From: Undibacterium sp. KW1
GTDB taxonomy: Bacteria; Pseudomonadota; Gammaproteobacteria; Burkholderiales; Burkholderiaceae_D
Direction: 5' to 3'
Assembly: GCF_009937955.1 (NCBI RefSeq)
Contig: NZ_AP018439.1
Coordinates: forward strand, 3,844,001 to 3,908,000
Length of the DNA: 64,000 nt
The position numbers were made by a program, and so were the translations under genes. The number at the start of each line of letters is the position of its first letter. The first letter of the stretch is position 1. The notes under the pieces were generated by a model. It was given only the letters and a program-made list of their open reading frames with translations. It was not told the DNA's origin and searched no databases. Below are positions 9,031-20,080 of this stretch, piece by piece.

Positions 9031-12000
9031 TTACTCGGTCTCGTCAATCGCAAAACGTACCTCTGGCAATGCATCGGTCAAAGCTTTCTCAAGCAAACCT
9101 TTTAGACTAGTGGCATCTGGATTTTTTCTAAAAAATACTTTCGCTAATTTTACACACTCAACTCTCAGGCTCGATGCGGTAATAGCTTCTTCACCAGCGG
9201 GGTCGATGTTTGCGTAGTCATTTGCGTCAAATATTTCAGGAATAGCTTCTATTAATATTGCAACCTGCTCAGAGGATAGCCGTGACTTTTTGAAAATATC
9301 GCCAACGGTACGCAACAACTGCTGCAAACCAACCTTACGCCCTGACTCAATGATGACCATCAGCCTTGAAATAAGACGATCAAATTGCGGCAAATCAGCA
9401 GCCTCTGGTAGCTCTATCCATTTTTGCAAAGTAATCGCAGCGTAGCTCACTTCGCGCGGCGCATGTCGATGCAAAGACTTGCGAATCATCTTTTCCGCAA
9501 AATCTGCAATGTCTTCACTTATTGATGCAAAGTATGCAAATGCAGGCATTACTGAAATTGATATATTAACTTCTTCGTAGAATAACTTTAGTTTTTGAAA
9601 GCGCTTAGTACTTCTCGCTTCCTTAGCTAGCATCGGTACGATTGCATACGCAAGCGCATTACCTATACTATCTGCTAAACGTGTTTGTTCCCTGGTTTCA
9701 AGACCGAAAGTATCATCACTGCCCTTCCATGGGCGCCATTCCATCAAGCGGTCAAAAATTACTATTGCTTGCTCTGGTGTTGGAAAGACAGCCCCGGCGG
9801 TACTAACTGCGGCATGCGCTATACCGCTGTAGATCATGATAGCCCGTTCAATTTCGATAGAGGGAAAACTACGCAATTTTTTCTGTGTATCTATCAAAAC
9901 CGCTTCGTCATGCTCAAACAAATGATGGCGCAGCAATGCTTTAACTTTTTCAGCATCAGGTGCTGGCAAGTATAGAAAAGCATGGGGATATATCTTTCCC
10001 GCATACGGTAAATTCTCATATGTCGGAGGAGTTCCCCAAAGTATGTCCGCCAATTTTTCACGCTCACCGTCTGTGAGAAACCCCTCCTTTTTACACAAAG
10101 GCAACAGCCGCAACAATGCAGCATTCGAAACTAGTCCGTTGGGGCCAGGTGATATCAGCTCATTTATTTGTTTCTCCAAGCTTGGGTAAGAATCCCGCGC
10201 ATTAGGGTAATCGATGACAAGCATCGGAAGGTAATGAGAAACATCTGTTCTTACCTCACTCGGCAAGGGGAATGTCAATGCATCCGTCAATAATTCTCCT
10301 TGTCCTGACTTCGGGATACTTTTAAGAGAATTAGTTAATAAAGATTTTAAAACCGTACAAAGCAAAATGTGCTGAAAGTCTGGCTGACGTCCTAAAGTGA
10401 CAGCTAGTCGGAATATATTTTTGGCCTCTTCGGATGTCAGGCGCACGACTAGTCGCGCCAACGCCTCAATTAATACCTGAAGAGCTGGTAATGCAAATCC
10501 CCGCTGCTCTACGCTTCCATTGCTACGTTTGAACTGCCAAAATTCTATCGCTGGCAAAATCCTGGAAACAATGGAATTCGCGTCTCGTTGAGATATCCTT
10601 GCAATTCCAACTCGTGTAAAAACATCTTTTATTGAAGTAGCGTCTTCGCTATTAGCTACACGGAGTGCCATTGTGAGATTCCACAATTCTGCACCAATAC
10701 CGCCAGACAAAATCAATTTTTCTAAGGTACCTGCAAGCAGATTGACATTACCTAAGCGCAAAGGAAGCCCTACATTTCGACTCATTCCGTCCAAAGCTAA
10801 GAATACAGATTTCCCATTACTAAATGAGCGCTGGCTTGAGTTATCCCGATAATAGCCCTGTTCAAACAAGGGTTCGATGCTTTTTTGATTTTTTAAGTAC
10901 TCTTTCTGCTGTTCGTCAGCCCTCTCTCGGATATTTTCCATCCAATCCCAAGGATCACATTTCCATTCTCGGTATTTGCTCTCAACAAAGGCCGGGAGCA
11001 CTTCTTGACTCCGATTGGAGTGACCTCTATTAGCCATTTCTAATAATAAGTGCGCCCACATCAGCCGCGAAAGAATAGGGATAGAATATCGATCACGGCG
11101 ATGATTTTCTCTTAGCTCACCGTAAGCTTTTGCTATTAGTTCCCTCCCTTCTGCAAAGCGTCCCGATTCCATCGTCAATGAGGCCTGTCGAAGCTTCCAA
11201 ACAGGGTCTTCACCTACAATTTTTTCTAACCGTGCTTCGACACCAGCGTAATCAAGCACGTCACGTGCAACCAGGGCATGGTAATATGCCAACTCTGCAA
11301 CGCAGTCAGGTAAATATTGAGAATGTTTTTCCAGCAAAGTAACCAGCACGTTAATGCGCTCTTGATTGAATTGTTGATCAGTCTCATTATTTACCTCTAA
11401 CCAACGACTATTTTTGAGCAAAGTCAAAGCAATTTCCATTCGCTGCCGTTTGCCAATACTCATGGGTTCGTCCGAATTTACAATTTCAAAAAGCTGATTC
11501 GCGAGCCAAGGATCGATATGGTCAAAAGTTATACTATGCCGCCACGCAATTTCATAAAGCAATTGAGCTCGATCGTTTGGCATTAATGCGGCAACATTTT
11601 TTATATTAGGTGACGGATTAGTTAGTTGAGATTTGATTTTCCATTGTAATGAAGGTGGGCATATCAACCAGCCGGGATAAGACTCACGATCTTTTTTCAA
11701 TGCTGCCAACTGCGCCTTCAATAAGCTAGCCGCATAGTCATGATCTTTGAATCGGCGAGACAGATCAGTTTCCGTTACTTGCGAGCTACCCAAATTGCTT
11801 GGAGACCACTTATGCGGCTCCATCTTGGACCTAGCTTCATTCGACATCGCTGCCAGGAACAATTCAGTCGCATTGCGATGCATCAAATCACGATCATCAA
11901 TATGCTTCACTGCATCCCACAAATCAATTGGCGCAATATTGATAGATTCAAGGTGCTTACGTCTTGCTGCAGTGAGATTCAAAGCGCCAACCAAATAGAT

Positions 12001-12708
12001 TTTTCGAGAGTGATCGGCCAAGTGATCGCGAACCCAGCCCGTCCAATGTAAGAAATTGGGATCGTCGCCAGAAAACCCAAGTAGGCAAAGTTCATTTTCG
12101 ATAAACACCTGACGCGCAAAATTGACAAAAGGAGCGAATCTTTCTGGGTAGGTGCGGTAGTCCTCTTGGGCGGCAATAAAAGTTTCTGTTGTACCTATTG
12201 TGCCGTGAAGCTTAGCGATGCGCGGTGATGAAGCCCATGTCAAATCAGACGGCTTAGTTATTGTCGTGTAATACGGTCCATGAATACCCTCCGCAGCACG
12301 TTCCAATAAAGTGTCCCAATTGGTAGTCATGATTTCTGACCATGGCAACTCTAACAAGGATTGATAAAGTTCACCCGTTCTCCAGGCGTCATTATCTATT
12401 TCGGAGCGAATTCGATCATTCAAAGCCGCTTGCCCGAAGTAAGCCCTATACTCTTCAGCGACACGCAATGGATCAGAGAAGTTCAAATTTGTGTCAGCGG
12501 GATTAAGTTCCGCCACCAGTTTTTTGGTGAAGCTATCCCATAAAGGCATCTTCTTATCGCCACCGACATGATGTGCCGCACTTCGGCTAAAACCAGCTCC
12601 TACCATAATGGCAGCACCGTGCCTGCTCGCATCAAACTGATGCAGGGCGGAAGCTAGTTTTTTTATCGATGGATAATCGGTGAGCTCACTTATTAGTTTT
12701 ATTTCCAT
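9031..12708 (-). CDS. large SIR2-domain protein, probable anti-phage defence factor
   Basis: 1225 residues. The N-terminal 270 or so form a SIR2-like NAD-binding domain: GAGFS (37-41), TTNWD (128-132), the catalytic-type LHG (167-169) and LLGFSGDDPNF (209-219). The remaining ~950 residues are helical and without a recognisable nucleotide-binding P-loop, resembling an alpha-solenoid. An N-terminal SIR2 NADase followed by a long helical sensor is the layout of defence-associated sirtuins (DSR1/DSR2-like), which deplete NAD when a phage component is sensed. That role is inferred, not shown. The gene is visibly more AT-rich than its neighbours, stands alone between a pseudogene and groES, and starts at ATG 12708 with only a weak ribosome site. 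No partner gene adjoins it. Avs5-type SIR2-STAND is less likely because the P-loop is missing. Confidence 0.75.
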   Translation of the reverse strand: MEIKLISELTDYPSIKKLASALHQFDASRHGAAIMVGAGFSRSAAHHVGGDKKMPLWDSFTKKLVAELNPADTNLNFSDPLRVAEEYRAYFGQAALNDRIRSEIDNDAWRTGELYQSLLELPWSEIMTTNWDTLLERAAEGIHGPYYTTITKPSDLTWASSPRIAKLHGTIGTTETFIAAQEDYRTYPERFAPFVNFARQVFIENELCLLGFSGDDPNFLHWTGWVRDHLADHSRKIYLVGALNLTAARRKHLESINIAPIDLWDAVKHIDDRDLMHRNATELFLAAMSNEARSKMEPHKWSPSNLGSSQVTETDLSRRFKDHDYAASLLKAQLAALKKDRESYPGWLICPPSLQWKIKSQLTNPSPNIKNVAALMPNDRAQLLYEIAWRHSITFDHIDPWLANQLFEIVNSDEPMSIGKRQRMEIALTLLKNSRWLEVNNETDQQFNQERINVLVTLLEKHSQYLPDCVAELAYYHALVARDVLDYAGVEARLEKIVGEDPVWKLRQASLTMESGRFAEGRELIAKAYGELRENHRRDRYSIPILSRLMWAHLLLEMANRGHSNRSQEVLPAFVESKYREWKCDPWDWMENIRERADEQQKEYLKNQKSIEPLFEQGYYRDNSSQRSFSNGKSVFLALDGMSRNVGLPLRLGNVNLLAGTLEKLILSGGIGAELWNLTMALRVANSEDATSIKDVFTRVGIARISQRDANSIVSRILPAIEFWQFKRSNGSVEQRGFALPALQVLIEALARLVVRLTSEEAKNIFRLAVTLGRQPDFQHILLCTVLKSLLTNSLKSIPKSGQGELLTDALTFPLPSEVRTDVSHYLPMLVIDYPNARDSYPSLEKQINELISPGPNGLVSNAALLRLLPLCKKEGFLTDGEREKLADILWGTPPTYENLPYAGKIYPHAFLYLPAPDAEKVKALLRHHLFEHDEAVLIDTQKKLRSFPSIEIERAIMIYSGIAHAAVSTAGAVFPTPEQAIVIFDRLMEWRPWKGSDDTFGLETREQTRLADSIGNALAYAIVPMLAKEARSTKRFQKLKLFYEEVNISISVMPAFAYFASISEDIADFAEKMIRKSLHRHAPREVSYAAITLQKWIELPEAADLPQFDRLISRLMVIIESGRKVGLQQLLRTVGDIFKKSRLSSEQVAILIEAIPEIFDANDYANIDPAGEEAITASSLRVECVKLAKVFFRKNPDATSLKGLLEKALTDALPEVRFAIDETE

Positions 12709-12932
12709 GGTTCAAGATCATTTTCGGTTTTGCAACTTATGATTAAAAAAGCATTTTCTAGTGAATTTAATCTTAGCCTTACTAAAAATCAATCTTTATT
12801 ATTTAAGCAACTATTTCTCACCTCTACCTCGAACTCAATCGTTTCAGGTAGAAAAATTAGCAAAATAAATTATTGAAAAAAATATTAAACCCTTGATTAT
12901 TAAAGAAATATTAGTTTATCCCTTTTTTAGCT
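12709..12932. other. AT-rich intergenic stretch upstream of the heat-shock promoter
   Basis: Over 200 bp of strongly AT-rich DNA between the divergent SIR2 gene and the groESL promoter. No gene or RNA is recognisable. The composition matches the SIR2 gene rather than groESL and may mark the edge of an acquired segment. Confidence 0.4.
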
Positions 12933-12960
12933 CTTGAAAAGCCCACCCCCCGCCCATATA
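12933..12960 (+). promoter_or_regulatory. sigma-32-type promoter of groESL
   Basis: CTTGAAA (12933-12939), 13-bp spacer, CCCATATA (12953-12960). This closely matches the sigma-32 consensus (CTTGAAA and CCCCATnT) and lies immediately upstream of the CIRCE operator. Confidence 0.75.
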
Positions 12961-12961
12961 C

Positions 12962-12988
12962 TTAGCACTCGTTGGGAGAGAGTGCTAA
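12962..12988. promoter_or_regulatory. CIRCE operator (HrcA-binding)
   Basis: TTAGCACTC-N9-GAGTGCTAA, an exact match to the CIRCE consensus, directly after the sigma-32-type -10 element and about 65 bp before groES. HrcA bound here would block initiation, so groESL combines repression by HrcA with activation by sigma-32, as known in several betaproteobacteria. Confidence 0.95.
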
Positions 12989-13052
12989 CAAAGTCTTTCC
13001 CCAGCTTAATTGAATTCCAATAGTAATTACTCGCAAATTTAAAGGAGCTAGT

Positions 13053-13343
13053 ATGAACCTTCGTCCCCTGCATGATCGCCTGATCGTGAAACGCCTGGAT
13101 CAAGAAACAAAAACCGCATCCGGTATCGTTCTGCCTGACGCTGCTGCTGAAAAGCCAGATCAAGGTGAAGTGCTGGCTGTTGGTCCTGGCAAATTGCTGG
13201 ACAACGGTACTGTGCGCGCCCTGGACGTTAAAGTCGGCGACCGCGTTTTGTTCGGCAAATATTCTGGTCAGGCTGTCAAAGTTGACGGCAACGAAGTTCT
13301 GGTGATGCGTGAAGAAGATATCTTCGCGGTCGTACAGAAGTAA
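13053..13343 (+). CDS. groES: co-chaperonin GroES
   Basis: 96 residues, the standard length. It begins [25 protein letters not shown], with the mobile loop ([14 protein letters not shown]) that contacts GroEL, and ends [15 protein letters not shown]. GroES forms the seven-membered lid of the GroEL folding chamber in the cytoplasm. A strong AAAGGAG site precedes the ATG. It is 41 bp upstream of groEL in the usual order and is controlled by the sigma-32-type promoter and CIRCE operator upstream. Confidence 0.98.
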   Translation: MNLRPLHDRLIVKRLDQETKTASGIVLPDAAAEKPDQGEVLAVGPGKLLDNGTVRALDVKVGDRVLFGKYSGQAVKVDGNEVLVMREEDIFAVVQK

Positions 13344-13366
13344 TCGACATCCACGATATCAATTAA

Positions 13367-15034
<1,668 letters not shown>

Positions 15035-15071
15035 AAGCTGCTTCGCTACTCACACAGAGTCGCATTGCTCA

Positions 15072-15103
15072 AAACCCCGCAACGCAAGTTGCGGGGTTTT
15101 TTA
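15072..15103 (+). terminator. rho-independent terminator of groESL
   Basis: AACCCCGCAAC-GCAA-GTTGCGGGGTT followed by TTTT, 40 bp past the groEL stop. A perfect GC-rich stem with a U-tract. Confidence 0.9.
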
Positions 15104-15369
15104 TTGTTTATACAATTTATAGCCTTGCATAATAAATGTCCTAATCTTCATTTTTTTGTGCCTGCTAAGTTATGAATCGTCGCAAATAACACAAGACAGC
15201 AAATTTTTACACGGTCCGCTTGACAGAAAACATCTGTCGCTTGGATACTGCCGCACCTGAAAGAAAATTTTCATATTTCTGGCTTCGTGTTTCATATTTG
15301 CAATGATCTTGCGTATGCATCAACAAGCCGGGCATCATCATCAAGCAAGACAACCGCTTTGGAGAAAAT

Positions 15370-17352
15370 ATGGCGCTGCAACAATTAAGCGATGAGCAAA
15401 TACGAACCTGGACCCGCGCCCAAAAGGACGAGTGGTGGTTTGCCAATATTTACCGGGGTGACATGGCGCAGTTGACCATACGCTCGGCATTCACTGGCTT
15501 TTTGCTTGGCGGCATATTGTCGGCAACTGCTTTATACATCGGTGCCAAAACCGGCATCACGATAGGCGTAGGCCTGACCTCGGTCATTTTGGCCTTTGCG
15601 ATTTTTAAAATCCTCGCCAACCTGGGGCTGGCCAAGGATTTCACTATCCTTGAAAACAATTGTACACAATCCATCGCCACAGCGGCAGGCTACATGACCA
15701 TGCCACTCAATACCGTGCTGTCAGCCTATATGCTGATCAGCGGTACGGTAGTCAGTTGGTGGCATCTGGTGGTATGGATGAGTATCTGCTCCATCCTGGG
15801 CGTACTGGTGGCCTTCCCTATGAAGCGCCGCTTTATCAATGAAGACCAACTGCCCTTCCCTGAAGGCCGTGCCTGCGGCGTGGTGCTCGATGCGGTATAT
15901 ACCGGCGAAGCTGCCAGCGGCATGTACAAGGCGCGCCTGATGGCTTTCTCTGCGATGTGGACAGCAATCTACCAAATGATCACCAGCGATGGCTGGATGA
16001 AACTGATACAGTTCAAAATCTTGCGCATGGACAAATGGGCAGGCATGACAGAAGCATGGCATTTCCAGGAGCGGTTTGATTCTTACTATTACGCCGCTGC
16101 CGTCAAATATGACATGCTGATCCCAAAAATCCTGGGTACAGATTTCCGTGCACTGGGTCTGCGCTTTACCCTCGATGCTGCAATGCTGGGCGTCGGCGGC
16201 CTGATGGGCATACGTGTCGCCAGCAGCGTTTTGCTGGGCACCATTATCAATTTCGTTTTCCTGGCACCGTGGATGATACAACGTGGCGATATCGTCGAAC
16301 GGATCGCTCCTAGTGGCAAACTGGTACCTATTTCCCGTACCGAGATCGTCAATCAATGGGGCCTGTGGTGGGCGGTTTCGATGATGGTGGTGGCCTCCTT
16401 CATCAGCCTGGCGGCCAAGCCTGAACTGTTCACCAGCCTGTTCAAAAAATCTGACACCAAGAAAGTCGCAGACCAGACCAGTACTGTTCTTGATCATATC
16501 GAAGTACCGCTGATCATCTCTTACATAGGTATCCCTGTATTCAGTATCCTGGCTGCCTGGACCACGCATGAGTTCTTTGGCGTACCCTGGCTGATGTCCA
16601 TCATCACCCTGCCCCTGGTATTCATCCTGACTATCATCTGTGCCAATGCAATGGCGCTGACCTCATGGACACCAACAGGCACCTTGTCAAAAATCACCCA
16701 GTTCAGCATGGGTGCGATCGACAGCACCAACCCTGCCAACAATCTGATACCTGCGGGCATGACGGCAGAAGTGGCATCGAATGCATCCAATCTGTTGTCC
16801 GACATCAAACCTGGCTACATGCTGGGCGCCAAACCAAGGCAGCAGGCGATAGGCCATATCATCGGTATTTTCTCCGGCGCGCTGGCTTGCGTACCGTTGT
16901 ACTTCCTGCTGTTCCTGCCGCCAGATGCTGACGGCATACGTTCTACTGCCACTATCGTTTCCGACAAATTTGCCTTCCCGGGCGCGATGCAATGGAAAGG
17001 CGTGGCCGAGCTGATCGCCAAAGGCTTCAGCAGCCTGCCAGCATCTGCCATCACCGGCATCATCGTGGCAGCAGTAGCGGCTACCATCATCGAAATTGCC
17101 CGTATCATCACCAAGGGTCGCTTCCCGCTGTCCGCTGTCTCCATCGGCCTGGGCGTCATCCTGCCTCCTGAATCCTGCCTGGCGATGTGGATAGGTGCAG
17201 CGATATTCTGGTGGATGGGCAGCCGCAACAGCACTCCTGGCAGCAAAGGCCATGATTTCTGGGTAGAAGGGTGCGAACCTATCTGCGCTGGTTTGATCTC
17301 TGGTGCTGCGTTGATAGGCATAGGCAATGCGATTATCAATGTGCTGATCTGA
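15370..17352 (+). CDS. OPT-family oligopeptide transporter
   Basis: 660 residues with about 14-16 hydrophobic segments, the size and layout of the OPT superfamily, which imports oligopeptides or metal-peptide conjugates using the proton gradient at the inner membrane. Recognisable parts are an N-terminal cytoplasmic segment, SAFTGFLLGGILSATALYIGAKTG, a conserved NNCTQSIATAAGYM segment (ENNCTQSIATAAGYMTMP region) and PFPEGRACGVVLDAVYTGE. The start has TTGGAGAAAAT ahead of it. It is monocistronic: groESL terminates upstream and a GC-rich terminator follows at once. Substrate not predictable; bacterial OPT members vary widely. Confidence 0.9.
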   Translation: MALQQLSDEQIRTWTRAQKDEWWFANIYRGDMAQLTIRSAFTGFLLGGILSATALYIGAKTGITIGVGLTSVILAFAIFKILANLGLAKDFTILENNCTQSIATAAGYMTMPLNTVLSAYMLISGTVVSWWHLVVWMSICSILGVLVAFPMKRRFINEDQLPFPEGRACGVVLDAVYTGEAASGMYKARLMAFSAMWTAIYQMITSDGWMKLIQFKILRMDKWAGMTEAWHFQERFDSYYYAAAVKYDMLIPKILGTDFRALGLRFTLDAAMLGVGGLMGIRVASSVLLGTIINFVFLAPWMIQRGDIVERIAPSGKLVPISRTEIVNQWGLWWAVSMMVVASFISLAAKPELFTSLFKKSDTKKVADQTSTVLDHIEVPLIISYIGIPVFSILAAWTTHEFFGVPWLMSIITLPLVFILTIICANAMALTSWTPTGTLSKITQFSMGAIDSTNPANNLIPAGMTAEVASNASNLLSDIKPGYMLGAKPRQQAIGHIIGIFSGALACVPLYFLLFLPPDADGIRSTATIVSDKFAFPGAMQWKGVAELIAKGFSSLPASAITGIIVAAVAATIIEIARIITKGRFPLSAVSIGLGVILPPESCLAMWIGAAIFWWMGSRNSTPGSKGHDFWVEGCEPICAGLISGAALIGIGNAIINVLI

Positions 17353-17380
17353 TCCTGCATTGATACACCTTGACATTATT

Positions 17381-17406
17381 AGCCCCGCTTCTTGCGGGGC
17401 TTTTTT
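17381..17406 (+). terminator. rho-independent terminator of the OPT gene
   Basis: AGCCCCGC-TTCTT-GCGGGGCT followed by TTTTT, 30 bp after the stop codon. Confidence 0.9.
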
Positions 17407-17595
17407 ATACCTGTGCGAACTACTTCTGCAGATAGGAACGCGAACAAATACCAGGAACCAACATGAATATACCGAGTCAAGGTAAATTGATACGCTTGCT
17501 CATGCAAAGGCGGGGCAAGACCTGCTAAGGTATAAACTTTATTTCATCCGGTATTCAATTCTTTAAAAGTCGCACTTAATCAGGAACCAAGAACT

Positions 17596-18045
17596 ATGTC
17601 CATAGTGACCCTTTTCATCGCAGCTACCTTTTACGCCAGCCCTGGCAGCAATCAAACCACCGTCGATGCTGCGACCATTGCCGCCATCGAAGCCACTTGC
17701 CACGACTATATCGACGGCCAACTGGAAGCAGATCCCAAACGGGTAGCCCGCTCCCTGCATCCCGATCTGGCCAAGCGCGCCGTGATAGGCGACACACCGG
17801 ATGAGCGCCTGGGCCTGCGGCGCATGTCCAAAGAAGAACTGGTCAACCTGACCAAAGCAGGCGCACTTAAAACACCGAAGGCAGAATGGAACCGCACCTG
17901 TACTGTCCTGGACGTAACAGACAAAGCCGCCTCAGTACGCCTGGAAACCCCATGGTTTGTCGATTACTTCCACATGGGTAAATTTGAAGACCGCTGGATT
18001 ATTGTGAATGCGCTTTGGTATAGCAAGCCAAAGAAAAGCAATTAA
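17596..18045 (+). CDS. NTF2-like (putative lumazine-binding/SnoaL-type) protein
   Basis: 149 residues. After a short hydrophobic start (MSIVTLFIAATFYASPG) the sequence shows an NTF2-like cone fold pattern: an N-terminal helix with CHDYIDGQLEADPKRVARSLHPDLAKRAV, then beta strands ending VDYFHMGKFEDRWIIVNALWY. This resembles the putative lumazine-binding (PF12893-like) group of NTF2 proteins, whose members are often secreted and of unknown substrate. The start has AGGA 11 nt upstream. The gene stands alone between a terminator and a convergent LysR gene; function unknown. Confidence 0.75.
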   Translation: MSIVTLFIAATFYASPGSNQTTVDAATIAAIEATCHDYIDGQLEADPKRVARSLHPDLAKRAVIGDTPDERLGLRRMSKEELVNLTKAGALKTPKAEWNRTCTVLDVTDKAASVRLETPWFVDYFHMGKFEDRWIIVNALWYSKPKKSN

Positions 18046-18081
18046 ATGGCTATGGGATAAGATTTTCATTAGAGGACTTGC

Positions 18082-18159
18082 TAATTAAGACAATAGAAAG
18101 ATAAGGCCTGGGCTACGTTCGGTTGGGTGGCCCCATGCGCACCGTTTCTATCTTAATTA
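18082..18159. repeat. large bulged inverted repeat between convergent genes
   Basis: TAATTAAGA-CAA-TAGAAA (18082-18099) pairs with TTTCTA-TCTTAATTA (18145-18159): 15 matching pairs interrupted by a 3-nt bulge, with a roughly 45-nt GC-rich loop. It lies between the stops of the NTF2-like gene and the LysR gene. It could be a bidirectional terminator, a small RNA or a remnant of a miniature element. Confidence 0.5.
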
Positions 18160-18170
18160 CTCAAGCACCT

Positions 18171-19061
18171 CTACATACCAAGCTCGCTAACGACTGTGTC
18201 AATAAAACTCTTCAGCTTGGGAGTCTGCCTGCGGTCAGGGTGGTAGATAAGATGCACGGGCCGTGATGGTGTTTCATAATCAGGCAAAATTTTAACGAGA
18301 CGACCAGTGCGCAAATCTTCACGCGCAAGGTCCTCTGCAATATAAGCCACGCCTATCCCATTTAAGGCTGCAACCAGCAATGCCTTTGCATCGTTGAGTT
18401 GCAAGCGGTGCCGGACCTGAGCATGGAATTTTTCTGCTCCACGCATAAAGCGCCATTCGCTGGCGGTTGAACCAGTGCTGGATGCATAAGCCAGGCACTC
18501 ATGTTTTTCCAGATCAAGCGGCGTGGCGGGAACACCCCTTTCTTTGAGATAGTCTGGTGATGCGCAGGCGACCAGGCGAAATGGTGCAAGCTCGCGCGCG
18601 ATGAAGCTGGAGTCGCTCAAACGGCCTATACGAAACACTGCCTCAAACTCTTCTTCCACCAGATCAACATAGCGGTCACTCAGTACCAGATCAATTTCTA
18701 CCTGCGGATACTGTCGCAAATAGCGGGCAATGACAGGTGTCAGCGCGTATGTGCCAAACGACACCGGCGCATTGATACGAAAGCGCCCTTTCGGCGCACC
18801 CTTCACCTCGTCGGCGAGCGAATCAGCCCAGTCTGCATCGGCCAACACCATCTTGCAACGATCATAATAAGCCTTGCCGATATCGGTCAGGCTCTGCCGC
18901 CTGGTAGTCCGGTTGATCAGGCGTGTGCCAAGGCGCCTTTCCAGCCAACTCACATGCTTGGCGATCATCTGGGGCGACATGTTCAGCGCACTGGCAGCTG
19001 CGGCAAAAGAGCCAACTTCCACTGTTTTGACAAAGGCAGCCATGCTTGCGAGTCTGTCCAT
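18171..19061 (-). CDS. LysR-family transcriptional regulator
   Basis: 296 residues from ATG 19061, selected because AGGAG stands about 6 nt upstream. The N-terminal winged helix is clear (MDRLASMAAFVKTVEVGSFAAAASALNMSPQMIAKHVSWLERRLGTRLINRTTRR), followed by a two-lobe effector domain (FRINAPVSFGTYALTPVIARYL through HLIYHPDRRQTPKLKSFID). It is divergently transcribed from the NADP-oxidoreductase-like gene 112 bp away, the usual arrangement for LysR activators and their targets. The effector is unknown. Confidence 0.9.
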   Translation of the reverse strand: MDRLASMAAFVKTVEVGSFAAAASALNMSPQMIAKHVSWLERRLGTRLINRTTRRQSLTDIGKAYYDRCKMVLADADWADSLADEVKGAPKGRFRINAPVSFGTYALTPVIARYLRQYPQVEIDLVLSDRYVDLVEEEFEAVFRIGRLSDSSFIARELAPFRLVACASPDYLKERGVPATPLDLEKHECLAYASSTGSTASEWRFMRGAEKFHAQVRHRLQLNDAKALLVAALNGIGVAYIAEDLAREDLRTGRLVKILPDYETPSRPVHLIYHPDRRQTPKLKSFIDTVVSELGM

Positions 19062-19086
19062 TCCATACTCCTGGTTGTTACACACA

Positions 19087-19102
19087 TACAAATATCAGTA
19101 TT
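19087..19102. promoter_or_regulatory. candidate LysR-type operator
   Basis: ATACAAATATCAGTAT has dyad symmetry (ATAC/GTAT with an inner AAATA-TCAG-TATTT dyad extending to 19103) in the 112-bp gap between the divergent LysR and oxidoreductase genes. The position suits autoregulation and target control; assignment is by position only. Confidence 0.35.
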
Positions 19103-19173
19103 TATGCGCAATTCAGGTGGGAATAATATCACCGTCTCAGCCTCAAAGGCGGCGTTAAAAAAGGAAAGAAATC

Positions 19174-19872
19174 ATGAGTAAAATCGGAATTATCGGCTCC
19201 GGCAATATCGGCGGCGCACTGACACGTTTGTTCACCAAGGCAGGGCACGATGTGGCAGTAGCCAATTCACGTGGCCCATCTTCGCTGCAGGATTTGGCAA
19301 ATGAAACTGGTGCCCGTCCAGTGACGGTCTCACAAGCAGTGCAGGATAGTGAGATTGTGGTCGTAACCATCCCCATGGTAGCGGTCGCCAGCCTGCCTAA
19401 AGACCTGTTCAGCGATGCCCCTGCAGACTTGATAGTCATCGACACCAGCAACTATTATCCGCAACAACGCGATGGCCTGATTGCAGAAGTCGAAGCAGGA
19501 ATGACAGAAAGCGCTTGGGTTGAACAACAGATCGGACGCCCGGTTATCAAAGTATTTAATAGCATACTGGCTGAACACATGCTCAACAAGGGTACCCCTG
19601 ATGAGCGCACAAACCGGGTGGCGCTGGCAGTCGCTGGCGATGATATGAAAGCCAAAGCGGTGGTCATGCGCCTTGTCGAAGGGATAGGATTTGCAGCAGT
19701 CGATGCTGGCACGATCGCGCAATCATGGCGCCAACAACCTGGCTCACCGGGATATCTGAAGGATTACAATGCGGCGGATGTTAGCAAAGCATTGTCTGAA
19801 GCCACGCAGGAACGCACACCTGCATGGCGTGCGACACCAGATAGTCCAGGCACATTTGAATCACCAGCTTGA
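19174..19872 (+). CDS. NADPH-dependent F420-reductase-like oxidoreductase
   Basis: 232 residues. The N-terminus is a Rossmann fold with a dinucleotide-binding motif, IGIIGSGNIGGALTRLFTKAGHDVAVANSRGP; the Ser-Arg after the second strand favours NADP(H). The rest resembles the F420-dependent NADP reductase-like family (NADPH-dependent F420 reductase/YrpG-type) common in bacteria that lack F420, where the true acceptor is unknown. A clear AAGGAAAG site precedes the ATG. Divergent LysR neighbour is its probable regulator. Cytoplasmic; natural substrate not predictable. Confidence 0.8.
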   Translation: MSKIGIIGSGNIGGALTRLFTKAGHDVAVANSRGPSSLQDLANETGARPVTVSQAVQDSEIVVVTIPMVAVASLPKDLFSDAPADLIVIDTSNYYPQQRDGLIAEVEAGMTESAWVEQQIGRPVIKVFNSILAEHMLNKGTPDERTNRVALAVAGDDMKAKAVVMRLVEGIGFAAVDAGTIAQSWRQQPGSPGYLKDYNAADVSKALSEATQERTPAWRATPDSPGTFESPA

Positions 19873-20080
19873 TAATTATTCAAATGCCAGCAAAAAAGAT
19901 TCACTCATCGCGTCGCCTGCACCCGTAGTAAGAATTGAGCAAAGTAAAACATGGGTGAGTAAGACATAAGTGCAGCGGTGGAAGATATTTTTGGAGTCTT
20001 CCACTGATTGCTATCATCAGCTCTGAAGTTCGGACAATGATTTTCAGACTTAAGGGCATGAATCAGGATCAAATTCGCCC

